From assembly GCA_031262485.1 (NCBI GenBank), contig JAISHO010000025.1, positions 23,407-87,406 on the forward strand: a DNA stretch of 64,000 bases, given 5' to 3'. The position numbers and the translations under genes were made by a program. Positions 26,486 through 36,055 of this stretch are shown here, in pieces. The DNA is from Propionibacteriaceae bacterium. GTDB taxonomy: Bacteria; Actinomycetota; Actinomycetes; Propionibacteriales; Propionibacteriaceae. Every line of letters starts with the position of its first letter. Position 1 is the stretch's first letter. The notes under the pieces are model-generated. The model was given only the letters and a program-made list of their open reading frames with translations. It searched no databases and had not been told where the DNA came from.

Positions 26486-27781
26486 GTGCGAGCATGGCGT
26501 CGGCGATTGCCGTCAGGGATGCCCCGGGACGTCTACGTCTTGGCCCTCATCGGGTTCTTCGTCGCTGTCGGGTTCGGGGTCGTCGCGCCGGTCATCCCGG
26601 TGTTCGCGAGCAGCTTCGGGGTGAGCGAGTTCGCCGCCTCGGCCGTCATCTCGGCTTTCGCCCTCATGCGGCTCGTCGCCAGCCCCTTCGTCGCGCGGAT
26701 GGGGGAGCGCTGGGGGGAGCGGAACGTGCTCATCACCGGCGTCGTCATCGTCGCCGTCTCCAGCGTTTTGGCAGGCACGGCCCGCACCTACCCGGCTTTG
26801 TTGATCTGGCGCGGGGTCGGCGGCATCGGCTCGGCCATGTTCTCCGTCTCCGCCATGACGCTCCTGCTCGCCGTCGTCGCCGCTGAGTATCGCGGGCGGG
26901 CCAACGCGCTCTACAACTCGGGCTTCATCGTCGGGATGATCACCGGGCCGGTCGTCGGTGGGTTCTTCGCCGCCATCTCCTTGGGCGCGCCTTTCTTCTT
27001 CTACGCCGCCACCCTCGCTGTCAGCGCCGTCGTCGGCGTCGTCCTGTTGCGCGCTCCCGCCCTGGAGATGGAAGACGCGGACGGGACGACGACGAAGCTT
27101 CCGCCGAGTCGCCCGTTGCGCGACGTCCTGCGCGACGCCCGCTACCAAGCCGCCTGCCTCATCGCCTTCGCCGGCGGTTGGACGGCCAATGGGCTGCGCG
27201 GGGCCCTCGTTCCTCTCTTCGTCGCCGGATATCTCTTCACCGACCCAGCCGAGGCGACGCGGTGGACGGGTATCACCATGGCCGCCTCCGCCGCCACCCA
27301 AGCCGTCCTCATCGGTCCGGCCGGGATCGCCATCGATCGCTTCGGGCGGCGCGTCCCCCTTCTCATCGGCTGCCTCATCTCCGGGGTGACGATGACGGTC
27401 GTGCCCTACGCGCCGTCGATGGCCGTCGTCATCGTCATCCTCTGCGGCTACGCCGTCGCCTCGTCCGTCATGGGCTCGGCCCCGGCCGCCACCGTCGGAG
27501 ACGCCGCCGGGCCGCGCAGCGGGCGGGCCGTCGCGCTGTTCTCGATGAGTTCCGACATCGGCTCGATCCTCGGGCCGCTCGGGGCCGGGGCGCTCGTCAC
27601 CCTCGTCGGCTATCCCATCGCTTTCGCCACCGCCGCCGTGTTGTGGGCGCTGTGCACGGCGATGACGTTGCGGATGCCCTCCGATTGGCGCCGTGTCGGC
27701 TCGGCTCAGGAAGAGGCGTCGGAGTCGTCGACAAGCGACGGGGGCGCCGCGGAATCAGAAGGTGGCGCCGCCGGACGATGA
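26486..27781 (+). CDS. MFS transporter, probable drug efflux type
   Basis: 431 residues with about 12 membrane helices. It starts MPRDVYVLALIGFFVAVGFG after a short basic lead, and has the motif-A-like loop MGERWGERNVLITG between helices 2 and 3 and a second copy DRFGRRVPLLIG between helices 8 and 9. WRGVGGIGSAMFSVS matches motif B, the proton-coupling Arg segment. The C-terminal 35 residues are polar Ser/Glu/Gly. A GTG at 26486 is used; an ATG at 26519 is an alternative start. The last 27 bases overlap the convergent PH-domain gene. The substrate is unknown. Confidence 0.9.
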   Translation: MRAWRRRLPSGMPRDVYVLALIGFFVAVGFGVVAPVIPVFASSFGVSEFAASAVISAFALMRLVASPFVARMGERWGERNVLITGVVIVAVSSVLAGTARTYPALLIWRGVGGIGSAMFSVSAMTLLLAVVAAEYRGRANALYNSGFIVGMITGPVVGGFFAAISLGAPFFFYAATLAVSAVVGVVLLRAPALEMEDADGTTTKLPPSRPLRDVLRDARYQAACLIAFAGGWTANGLRGALVPLFVAGYLFTDPAEATRWTGITMAASAATQAVLIGPAGIAIDRFGRRVPLLIGCLISGVTMTVVPYAPSMAVVIVILCGYAVASSVMGSAPAATVGDAAGPRSGRAVALFSMSSDIGSILGPLGAGALVTLVGYPIAFATAAVLWALCTAMTLRMPSDWRRVGSAQEEASESSTSDGGAAESEGGAAGR

Positions 27782-29749
27782 GAAAGCTGACGTTAACGAG
27801 TTGACAGGGGCGTTCGACGCAGAGCCGTCTCGTGGAGTAGAAACCGGGGCGCCGGGAACCGACGGCGCCTCAGAGCGCTTGACGAGGAGGAGCCGGTCGC
27901 GCCAACGCCGGGAGGTCGCGACCTCGGCGCCAAGGAACGCGGTCAACTCGCGGTCGTCGAAGTCGCCGACGGTCGCCCCCAGCATCGAGGCGGGGCCGGG
28001 TGGGAGGTGGACCCCAGGCGAGGCGAGCTGGAGTTTGCGCTGGATCGGCCCGATCGACAGCGACACCCCCTGGCTCTTCTCGTGGGGGATGATGACGGTG
28101 CGCCGCCACCAGAACCCGGAGGTCGCGACGAGGACCCGTTCCGTCGTCGCCAGACGGATCCGCCGCCATTCCAGCAGCGAGAACCAGCGGGCCCGGCGCG
28201 GGACGGCGATGATGTGACAGAACGGTGCGATTGAGCGACCGACGGCGCCAGGTGGCAACGGCGGCAAGGGCCGCTCCGGCTCCTCGGCGGGAAGAGTGGG
28301 GAACGCGGCCAGCGCTTGGTCGAGGATCCAACGCGGGTCGTCCCCGGCCGAATCGCCGCCGGGCGCTCCCCAATCGGGCAGGGTCTGGGCGATGACGGCG
28401 AGCAACTCGGCGTGCGTCGCGACCGGGAGGAGCTTGGTCGGCGACGACGAGGAGTCCTCCCCGCTCGTGCCGAAATACCCGGGAACGTTCATCTCGATCT
28501 GCCACCAACCCGGGCCGCGCCACAAAGGCGGCTGCGTGATGACGAGGCCTTGGACGCGCCCATGGGTGACGACCTGGTCGGTCCGGTCGGTCAAGCCGTG
28601 GCGTAACCGGAGCCCCCGGCTGGTGCGGCGCACCTCGAACCCAGTGCTGTTCTTGATCCGCCGCCAGACCAATTGCACGATCGTCCAGGTGAGGATGAGG
28701 AAGCCGAAGAGGCTGCCGAGCAGGGTCTCCCACGAGGCGAACGGGATGATGACGGCGACGAACCCGAGGACCCACACGAGCGCGAACCAGAAACCGATCG
28801 AACGGACCGTGCCGGCGACGACGGCCCGCCGGGGCGGCACCTTGACGATGAGCTCCCCCTCCTCGATGAGCGAGGCTGGTGCGGACGGGGGGACAGGGCC
28901 GGCGCTAGGAGAGCCCGTCGGCGGCGGGGCGAACGGTGCGGCGCCCGTCTCTTCAACTATGGGAGCCGGCGGGATGAACGCCGGACCAGCCGGAACCGGA
29001 GCCGGTCCGGAAGGTGGGGTGAACGTGGGGACGGTGATCGAGGTCGGCTCCACGCCAGCGGGTGAAGACGACGAGTCGACGAAAGCAGGATCGCTTGGAG
29101 CCACGGCCCCGCTCGGCGGCGGGAACGGCGGCGCGGTGTCGGCGGCGACGAGCGGCGCCGGGGAGGGGAGTGGGGGCGTGTGAGTTTCCGGCGCTCCATC
29201 GTGATGGGCATACGCTGCCCGCCGCAGGATCTGCTCGCGTAAATCTTTGGCCTGGGCGAGGGGGAAATAGGCCAATTCGATGCCGGAGCCGATGCCGCCG
29301 GTCACCTCGATCGTCACCTTGGCCATGCCGATGACGCGGGCCGCCAGGGGCTGACGGATGTCGACGCTTTGGACACGGTCGAGGCGAGCCGAGGTCTCCG
29401 AGCGGGTGATGAGCCCGGAGACGAGGTGGACGGCGTCGTCGGTGATGGCGTAGCGGCGGATGCGCCACGAGATGATCCGGCCGACGATCGAGACGAGGAG
29501 GAAGGCGATGAGGATGATCGCGGCGATCGGCAGTCGGCTCAGGAAACCACTGATCGACCCGTTGTTGAGGAGGATGTTCTCGACGACGTTGAACCCGGCG
29601 ACGACGAGCGCGATGACGAAGAGCCACATCTCCACCGCCACGGAAGCCGGGTGGGTGCGGCGCCACCGCGGGTCGTCCGCCGCCAGAGCGGCGACATCGG
29701 CGGGCATGGCGTGAGTGGGGGAGCTGTCGGGGCGAGGGCTCTCGGTCAC
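27755..29749 (-). CDS. Large bacterial PH-domain (bPH2, YdbT-like) membrane protein
   Basis: 664 residues. GTG start at 29749 overlaps the stop of the upstream PH-domain gene by 4 bases. Membrane helices lie near 30-80. The first bPH2 domain includes RIRRYAITDDAVHLVSGLIT and LDRVQSVDIRQPL. A 120-residue Pro/Ala linker follows (about 165-290). Then come two more helices, a second bPH2 domain (STGFEVRRTSRGLRLRHGL) and a third (RIRLATTERVLVATSGFWWR). The family resembles B. subtilis YdbT, implicated in envelope stress resistance; function here is inferred only by family. It overlaps the MFS gene at its 3' end. Confidence 0.85.
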   Translation of the reverse strand: MTESPRPDSSPTHAMPADVAALAADDPRWRRTHPASVAVEMWLFVIALVVAGFNVVENILLNNGSISGFLSRLPIAAIILIAFLLVSIVGRIISWRIRRYAITDDAVHLVSGLITRSETSARLDRVQSVDIRQPLAARVIGMAKVTIEVTGGIGSGIELAYFPLAQAKDLREQILRRAAYAHHDGAPETHTPPLPSPAPLVAADTAPPFPPPSGAVAPSDPAFVDSSSSPAGVEPTSITVPTFTPPSGPAPVPAGPAFIPPAPIVEETGAAPFAPPPTGSPSAGPVPPSAPASLIEEGELIVKVPPRRAVVAGTVRSIGFWFALVWVLGFVAVIIPFASWETLLGSLFGFLILTWTIVQLVWRRIKNSTGFEVRRTSRGLRLRHGLTDRTDQVVTHGRVQGLVITQPPLWRGPGWWQIEMNVPGYFGTSGEDSSSSPTKLLPVATHAELLAVIAQTLPDWGAPGGDSAGDDPRWILDQALAAFPTLPAEEPERPLPPLPPGAVGRSIAPFCHIIAVPRRARWFSLLEWRRIRLATTERVLVATSGFWWRRTVIIPHEKSQGVSLSIGPIQRKLQLASPGVHLPPGPASMLGATVGDFDDRELTAFLGAEVATSRRWRDRLLLVKRSEAPSVPGAPVSTPRDGSASNAPVNSLTSAFSSSGGATF

Positions 29750-30270
29750 AGGCCTGCCATCTGGGCGTGTCCGGCTTGGGCGAGACGGTCGCGCAGCCGG
29801 TCGGCTTCGGCCTTGACGAGGCCGGGCAGGGAGGCGTCGGCTTGGGCGGCCGCCGTGTGCAGTTGGACGGTCGCGATCCCCCGGGAGCGTTGCAGCGGCC
29901 CGGCGGAGACGTCGACGTATTGCATGCGTCCATAGGGGACGACGAGCCACTGCCGCCACATGACGCCCTTGCGGATGAGGAGATCCTCTTCGCGTTCGGC
30001 GTAGCCGATGGCGCGGACCTGGCGGGGGATGAGGAGGAGGGTGAGCGCGCAGATCACGGCGAACCCGCCGGCCAACCACCACCACCACGGCGAGACGACG
30101 AGGGCGAGGATGACGCCGGCGACGATGGGCGGCGCGCACGTGATCAATGTCGACAAGCAGCGCACCGGGATGAGCTTGGAGGAGACGGGACGCCAGGGGA
30201 TCGGCAGATCGTCGGGCGTCGTGGGCAAGGGGGCCTGATCCTGCGGACGGGGAGCAACGGGGGAGACCAT
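29746..30270 (-). CDS. Small bacterial PH-domain (YdbS-like) membrane protein
   Basis: 174 residues from the ATG at 30270 (MVSPVAPRPQ). Two membrane helices (around 43-90, containing VILALVVSPWWWWLAGGFAV) precede one bPH2 domain with REEDLLIRKGVMWRQWLVVP and YGRMQYVDVSAGPLQRSRG. The pair of a small and a large bPH2 protein mirrors the B. subtilis ydbS-ydbT operon. The 4-base overlap shows coupling to the larger partner. The ribosome site is weak; the longer ORF upstream has no homology. Confidence 0.85.
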   Translation of the reverse strand: MVSPVAPRPQDQAPLPTTPDDLPIPWRPVSSKLIPVRCLSTLITCAPPIVAGVILALVVSPWWWWLAGGFAVICALTLLLIPRQVRAIGYAEREEDLLIRKGVMWRQWLVVPYGRMQYVDVSAGPLQRSRGIATVQLHTAAAQADASLPGLVKAEADRLRDRLAQAGHAQMAGL

Positions 30271-30359
30271 ATCTCTAGTTTCACAGATACCGGGCTCCAC
30301 CGTCCCATCGTTCCGGCGAATCACGGGGTGACTCCGGGGCGGTCAGGGGTTTCACCGGA

Positions 30360-31523
30360 TCATAAGTCGAGCGCGAGATCGTCACCCTTGATCCAGCCGA
30401 GGCGGCGGCAGGGGATCGCGATGAGCCAGGTGAGGATGGCCGGCAAGACGAAGCAGATGAGCGCCAAGCCGATCCAGTCGCCGGCAGTGATGGCCGGTTT
30501 GAGACCGGCTTGGACATCGTTGACCCACCCGGTGTACACACCGATCGGGCCGACGAACCCGCAGGTGCCCATGCCCGAGGCGACGGCGGCGCCGTTTTGT
30601 TGCATCCCGAAGACGACGGTGGCGATCGGCCCGGTTATGGCCGAGGCGAGCGTGGGTGGGATCCAGATCCGGGGATTCTTGACGATGTTGCCCATCTGCA
30701 GCATCGACGTGCCGATGCCTTGGGCGACGAGCCCGGCCCAGCGGTTCTCCTTGAAACTCATGATGGCGAAGCCGACCATCTGGGCTCAGCACCCCGCCAC
30801 CGCCGCCCCGCCGGCCAGCCCCGTCAAGCCGAGGGCGGCGCAGATGGCGGCGCTGGAGATCGGCAGCGTCAAGACGACGCCGACGATGACGGAGACGACG
30901 AGGCCCATGAGGAAGGGCTGCAGATCCGTCGCCCACATGATGGCTCGGCCGGTGGCGCTCGCAGCCGAACCGATCCCAGGCGCGCAGGCCAAAGCGATGA
31001 GCACTCCGCCGGTGACAGTGACGAGGGGAGTGACGAGGATGTCCACCTTCGTCGTCTTGGAGACGATTTTGCCGAGTTCGGCGGCGATGACGGCGACGAC
31101 GAAGACGGCCAACGGCCCGCCCGCCCCGCCCAGCGTGTTGGCGGCTTCGCCGACCGCGACAAGGGAGAAGAGGACGAGCGGTGGCGCTTTGAGCGCGAAA
31201 CCGATCGCGACCGCCATGGCTGGGCCCGTCACCGCTTGAGCGAAACTTCCGATCTCGACGAGCAGGGGCCAACCGAACTGTTGCCCGGCGGTGACGATGA
31301 TCGTGCCGATGAGAAGGGAGGCGAACAACCCTTGGGCCATGGCGCCGAGGGCGTCGACCCCATAACGGTGGGCGGAGAGGATGACGTCTTTGCGGGCGAG
31401 GAAGGCCCGGATCCTGGCCCAAACCGACGCCTGACTCTCCGGCGACTGACCCTCCGACACCTGACCTTGTTCCGTGGTGGAGGCGAGGCTTGTCGTCTCC
31501 GGCGGATCGTCGCTCATGCTCAT
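30360..31523 (-). pseudogene. PTS-IIC-like (PfoR/PF13303-type) membrane protein interrupted by in-frame TGA
   Basis: Two same-frame segments make one protein. The first (31523-30786, 245 residues) covers helices from SAHRYGVDALGAMAQGLFAS to GGAAVAGC. A TGA (30788-30786) follows. The second segment (30779-30360, 139 residues) continues AQMVGFAIMSFKENRWAGL, GTSMLQMGNIVKNP and GPIGVYTGW. Together they form a complete protein of about 387 residues of the PTS_EIIC_2 family, a putative sugar transporter lacking other PTS domains. No other stop or frameshift is seen. It could be a fresh nonsense mutation, a sequencing error, stop-restart translation (an ATG lies 6 bases past the TGA) or recoding. 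The N-terminal 40 residues are polar. Confidence 0.75.
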
Positions 31524-31662
31524 GGCATCACTGTACTGGCGCGGTCGGACACCTCGAGGGTTGAGGCCACGACGTCGACCGGTCAGCGCCGCTGATCCTC
31601 CGCCTTGCTGGCCACGCCACCGGCCACCACGAATTCCACAAAGGTGTCGGCGCGACAGACCG

Positions 31663-33723
31663 CTAGACGGGGCAGTAGAGCCCGTCGGGGGGAATCACCC
31701 CGTCGCTGAAATAACGCTGGACCGCCGAATCCACGCAGGTGCTCTTGCCTCCGTAGGTGCCGTGACCGGCCCCGGCATAGGTGATGAGGACACCGGAGGC
31801 CAACTGCTCAGCCATCCACACGGCGTAGGTGTATGGGGTGGCGGAATCGCCTTCGCCGCCGATGACGAGGATGGGCGCCGATCCTGTCGCGGTGATGTCG
31901 TCGTAGGCGTTCGGATCGGCCAGCACCGGCCAGGTCGCGCACATCACCCCGGGCCCCATGAACTGTGAGAAGATCGGCGAACGGATCGAATCGATGCGCC
32001 ATTGTTCCATGGCGCCCTCGACCCCGGCGTCGACGCCGTCGAGGCAGCCGATGACGTTGAAGCCGGCGAAGGATTGACCGTAGACCCCGTTCGGGGAGCG
32101 TTCCCACAGCATGTCGTGGGCGTCGATGAGATCTTGGCCGTAACCGCCCAGCGCGTTCTCGAGCACGATCATGAGATTTTGCCAGTCGGATTCGTCGCCG
32201 TAGAGGTACCAGGCGATGCCGTTGACAGCCACCGCCGAAGTGAGGATGCGTTCCCCAACTCGCACCGGTGTCTCATCGAGGGTGGTGAGATAGGTGGTGA
32301 CAGTGTCGCGCACTTCGTCGGCGGTGTCGCCGAGCCCGCAATACATTTGGCGGACACAGTAGGAGGCGAAGTCGTTGAACGAGTTCTCGAACCCGGAGGC
32401 CTGGGTGATGGAATCGTCGTCGGTCACATTGACGGCCGCGTCGAGACCCATCCGCCCGACTAAGCCGGGGTAGGTCTGGGCGTAGACGGCGCCGATGAAC
32501 GTGCCGTAGGAGTAGCCGAAATAGTTGAGCTGGGCGTCGCCGACGATTTGACGCATGAGGTCGAGATCTTCGACGGTGTCTTGGGTCGAGACATGTTCCA
32601 TGAGGTCGCCGCTCATCTCGGCGCAGCCCAAGCCGTACTGGCGCCAGGCGTTGACGAGAGCGTCGCGTTCGGCGTCATTGTCAGGGCTGTTGTCGAGGGT
32701 GAAGAGGTCGTCGACCTCGGTGGTGGCGGGGCATTGCACGGGGGTCGATTCGCCGGTGCCGCGCGGATCCCAGCCGATGATGTCGTAGGCCTCAAGGCCC
32801 TTCTGATCGAAATAGGCGCCCGTCGCTCGACCTGCCGCTCCCGGGCCGCCCGGGTTGACGAAGATCGTGCCGAGCTTCGGCGAGGCAGTCGCCTGTTTGC
32901 GGTAGAGCGAGAGGGTTAGCGCCCGGTCGTCCGGCAGGCTGTAGTCGACCGGGGCGAGGACGGTGGCGCACTCCCCGGGAGTGTTGTAGATCGAACACGC
33001 CACCCAGTCGACGTTTTGGTCGACGTAACGGCCCAGGCCCGATGGCCCGGCCGGCGGGGTGGTGATCCCCGGCAGCGTCGAGGGAGTCAAACTCGTCGGC
33101 GTCCGATCGGGCATCGTGTATTCCCGCGACGAGGGTTGTGGCTGAGCCACCGGAGGAATGCTCACCTCTTGGCCCGGCTCCGCGGTGGGAGCTGGGGTGA
33201 CCGCCGGGTGAGTCGCCTCCGTCGATCCGGTCGCCGGGTCAGTCGGCTCCTCGGAGGTGGAGAAGGAACGCCACACCCGCACCCCGCCGACGACGAGAGC
33301 GAAAGCGAGAACGAGGATGAGGAGGATCGCGACGATCCGTTTGCCGTACGACGGCGGGCGGGGATCGTCGACATCGACGAGGACGTTACCCCCTCCAGGC
33401 GGTGGGGCGGCGAGGGCGGAACCATCGCTTCCCACGGTGGCGCCGGGATAGGCCCCGGGGTAGCCCTGAGTCGACGAGAGGGCAGGCGAACCGTATCCGG
33501 CGGGAGGCGCGAACCCGGGAGAGTGCTCCGGTTGGCTCGGCCCCGTCGCCATCGGCGGAGCCCCCGGAGTCACCGGGCCGGTGCTCGGCTGAGCCGCGGC
33601 GTTGAACGGCGGCGGAGCCCCCGCGGCGGTCGAATCGACCGGTTGCGACGGAGCATTAGCCGGACCATCGCTGCGCGGTGGGCCGGAGCCGTCATCGGGA
33701 AAACCGAATTGGTTGGGCGACAT
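31663..33723 (-). CDS. Membrane-anchored alpha/beta hydrolase, tripeptidyl-peptidase type (TAP-like)
   Basis: 686 residues. The first 125 are a Pro/Gly/Ala-rich cytoplasmic tail, one membrane helix lies at about 129-150, and a Pro/Thr linker runs to about 230. The extracellular catalytic part has the oxyanion segment NPGGPGAAG, IGWDPRGTGEST, the nucleophile YFGYSYGTFIG (Ser405), and the C-terminal TAP-like domain with GGEGDSATPY (acid) and GAGHGTYGG (His). Multiple cysteines suit extracellular disulphides. It resembles Streptomyces SlpD/SlpE and mycobacterial exported proteases that release tripeptides. GAGGGAGTGAG precedes the ATG. Genes downstream are unrelated. Confidence 0.9.
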   Translation of the reverse strand: MSPNQFGFPDDGSGPPRSDGPANAPSQPVDSTAAGAPPPFNAAAQPSTGPVTPGAPPMATGPSQPEHSPGFAPPAGYGSPALSSTQGYPGAYPGATVGSDGSALAAPPPGGGNVLVDVDDPRPPSYGKRIVAILLILVLAFALVVGGVRVWRSFSTSEEPTDPATGSTEATHPAVTPAPTAEPGQEVSIPPVAQPQPSSREYTMPDRTPTSLTPSTLPGITTPPAGPSGLGRYVDQNVDWVACSIYNTPGECATVLAPVDYSLPDDRALTLSLYRKQATASPKLGTIFVNPGGPGAAGRATGAYFDQKGLEAYDIIGWDPRGTGESTPVQCPATTEVDDLFTLDNSPDNDAERDALVNAWRQYGLGCAEMSGDLMEHVSTQDTVEDLDLMRQIVGDAQLNYFGYSYGTFIGAVYAQTYPGLVGRMGLDAAVNVTDDDSITQASGFENSFNDFASYCVRQMYCGLGDTADEVRDTVTTYLTTLDETPVRVGERILTSAVAVNGIAWYLYGDESDWQNLMIVLENALGGYGQDLIDAHDMLWERSPNGVYGQSFAGFNVIGCLDGVDAGVEGAMEQWRIDSIRSPIFSQFMGPGVMCATWPVLADPNAYDDITATGSAPILVIGGEGDSATPYTYAVWMAEQLASGVLITYAGAGHGTYGGKSTCVDSAVQRYFSDGVIPPDGLYCPV

Positions 33724-33802
33724 CTCACTCCCTCGTCATGGCGTCAACACTCATCATGCCGGGCCGCGCCGTCATCTCCGCTGATTTCCCACGACGCGTG
33801 GT

Positions 33803-34483
33803 TCAGCGGCGGGCGTCAAGCTCGTCTCCAGAACTTTCGGCGTCACTGGCCAAGCCGATGTCGGCCAGTCCGAGAGCGGCGCGGTATTCCAAGCCCTCCC
33901 GCTCGAAACGTTCGCGGGCTCCGGTGGCCCGGTCGACGACGACGGCGACGCCGACGACGGTCGCGCCGGCTTCCCGGACGGCGGCGACGGCCTGGGCGAT
34001 CGAGCCACCCGTCGTCGACGTGTCCTCGACGACGACGACGCGACGGCCGGCGATGTCCGGCCCCTCGATCCGGCGTTGCAAACCGTGGGCCTTGGCCTCT
34101 TTACGCACCGTGAAGGCGTCGATGGTCCTCCTCTGGGCGGCGGCGGCGTGGAGGATCGCCGTCGCGACCGGATCGGCGCCGAGTGTCAACCCGCCGACAG
34201 CGTCGACCTCCCAACCGTCGAGCAGATCGAGCATGACCCGCCCCATGACGGGCGCGGCCGAACCAGAGAAGGTGATGCGGCGCAGATCGACGTAGTAATC
34301 GGCCTCACGGCCCGAGGCCAGTGTGATCCGTCCCCACACCACGGCGTGTCGACGGACCGCTTCGGCCAGGGTCCGCCGGTCTTCGCCCGTCCCGGCCAAC
34401 GGCGGGGAGGCGTCGGAGACGGCGGCTGAGCGATTGATCGTCGCTTCAGGATCGTGGGATCCCTCCGGTGCGACAGCTTCCAT
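33803..34483 (-). CDS. pyrE: Orotate phosphoribosyltransferase
   Basis: 226 residues. It makes orotidine 5'-phosphate from orotate and PRPP in pyrimidine synthesis. The PRPP motif is VVVVEDTSTTGGSIAQA, with the flexible loop RKEAKAHGLQRRIEG upstream and the orotate-binding part ASGREADYYVDLRRITF. The N-terminal 35 residues are an extra polar extension. ATG at 34483 follows AAGGG; a TTG two codons earlier is less likely. It lies 48 bases after the flotillin gene on the same strand. Confidence 0.95.
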   Translation of the reverse strand: MEAVAPEGSHDPEATINRSAAVSDASPPLAGTGEDRRTLAEAVRRHAVVWGRITLASGREADYYVDLRRITFSGSAAPVMGRVMLDLLDGWEVDAVGGLTLGADPVATAILHAAAAQRRTIDAFTVRKEAKAHGLQRRIEGPDIAGRRVVVVEDTSTTGGSIAQAVAAVREAGATVVGVAVVVDRATGARERFEREGLEYRAALGLADIGLASDAESSGDELDARR

Positions 34484-34537
34484 GGTCAATCCCTTCCTGG
34501 ACGAATCGGTGTGGCCTCAGTCGGCGGCGGGTAGCGC

Positions 34538-35944
34538 TCAGTGGTCGAGATGCGGGGCGTCGTCCCCGGCGTCGATGGCGACGGCGCCCGCGTCTTGGCT
34601 CGGGGCGTCCTGGGCCTCGATCATCTTCGTGTCGAACCATTGGGCGAACAAACTATTGAGGTCGAGCCCGGTCGTCGCTTTGACGAGAGCCGGCAGTTCG
34701 ACGAGCACGTCGGTGCTCAGCTTCGTGATACGCGACGCTCCGGAACCATCCCCGACGACGGTGATGTTGTCGATATCGCCGATCGGTTTCGCCGCGGCCG
34801 CGATCATATCCGGCATCGAACCGAGGACCCGGTCGATGATGGCCTGCTCGCCGTACTTGGCGTAAGCGGCGGCGAGCAATTCCTTGACCTCGGCCTCGGC
34901 TTGCCCCTTGGCCTTGATGGCCGCGGCCTCGGCCTCGCCGGCGCTGCGGATGGCATCGGCGCGGCCTTGACCCTCCGAGGTGAGACGCTTCTGCTCGGCG
35001 TCGGCGGCGGCGACGATCTGGGCCGCCTTGGCCTTGGCCTCCTGCTCGGCCTGGTAGAGGCTGGCATCGGCCTTGGCGCGAACGTCGGAGTCGAGCATGA
35101 GCTTCGTCAATGACGCCTTCTCCTTGGCGTTCTCTTGTTCGGCTCGCGTGACGAGGGCGGCCTGCTCGGCCTGGGTGCGCGGCCCGACGGCGGCGGCCTC
35201 GGCCTGGGCCTTGCTCGTCTGCTTCTGGAACTCGGCCTCTTGGATCTGGGCGTCCTTGTTGGCCGAAGCGATCGCGATCCGCGACAGGGCCTGCGCCTTG
35301 GCCGACTCCTGGGCGTTGATGGCCTCGGCCACCTCGGCCTCCTTGCGGACGGCGGCGGCCTGGGGACGGCCCAGGTTGACGATGTAATCCGGCGGATCGG
35401 TCGCGATGCCGTTGATCTGGAGGGTGTCGACGCGCAACCCGGCGTCAGACAGCGCCTGGGAGGCGGCGCTTTGGATCTGGCGGGCCAGGCCCTCGCGGTC
35501 GCGCAACATCTCATCGACGGACATGTTGCCGACAACACCACGGAGCGTGCCGGCCAGGATCGATGTGACGATGCGCGGGATCTCGTCCTCCCGGCCGAGG
35601 AAGCGCTGGGCGGCGGCCCGCACACCGTCGGGCGTGCCCTCGATCTTGGCCAGGGCGACGGCGTCCACGACGACTTTGATGTTGTCCTTGGTGACGCCTT
35701 CGGGCACCTGCATGGGGATCTCGGCCGCGTCCAGGGCGATCATCTTGGCTTGCTGGACGAAGGGGATGATGAAGGAGCCGGAGCCGACGACGACCTTGAT
35801 CGAGCCGTCCTTGGAGCCCGAACCGGTGACGACGAGGGCTTGGTTGGCGCTGGGGATGCGGTACCGCTTCGCCACCGCGGTGACGATGAGCGCGAGGACG
35901 AGGAGGACGCCGATGATGACGACGACGATGGGGATGTCGGGCAT
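34538..35944 (-). CDS. Flotillin-like SPFH-domain protein
   Basis: 468 residues. One N-terminal membrane segment (about 5-24, IVVVIIGVLLVLALIVTAV) is followed by the SPFH domain (about 30-190, with ALVVTGSGSKDGSIKVVVGS). A long EA-rich coiled coil covers about 190-370, and a C-terminal domain follows. Flotillins scaffold ordered membrane microdomains. The NfeD-like protein encoded 111 bases upstream on the same strand is the usual partner, strongly supporting the call. AAAGAG precedes the ATG. The final 20 residues are acidic. Confidence 0.93.
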   Translation of the reverse strand: MPDIPIVVVIIGVLLVLALIVTAVAKRYRIPSANQALVVTGSGSKDGSIKVVVGSGSFIIPFVQQAKMIALDAAEIPMQVPEGVTKDNIKVVVDAVALAKIEGTPDGVRAAAQRFLGREDEIPRIVTSILAGTLRGVVGNMSVDEMLRDREGLARQIQSAASQALSDAGLRVDTLQINGIATDPPDYIVNLGRPQAAAVRKEAEVAEAINAQESAKAQALSRIAIASANKDAQIQEAEFQKQTSKAQAEAAAVGPRTQAEQAALVTRAEQENAKEKASLTKLMLDSDVRAKADASLYQAEQEAKAKAAQIVAAADAEQKRLTSEGQGRADAIRSAGEAEAAAIKAKGQAEAEVKELLAAAYAKYGEQAIIDRVLGSMPDMIAAAAKPIGDIDNITVVGDGSGASRITKLSTDVLVELPALVKATTGLDLNSLFAQWFDTKMIEAQDAPSQDAGAVAIDAGDDAPHLDH

Positions 35945-36055
35945 GGGGACTCTTTCAGTGGTCGGAGGAATGCGGGGTGGTCGCGGTGATCAAAACAGTG
36001 GCGTCCTCTCCAGGAGGGGAGGCCGGGAGAGCGAGGACGGTGCGGTGGGGAGGAT

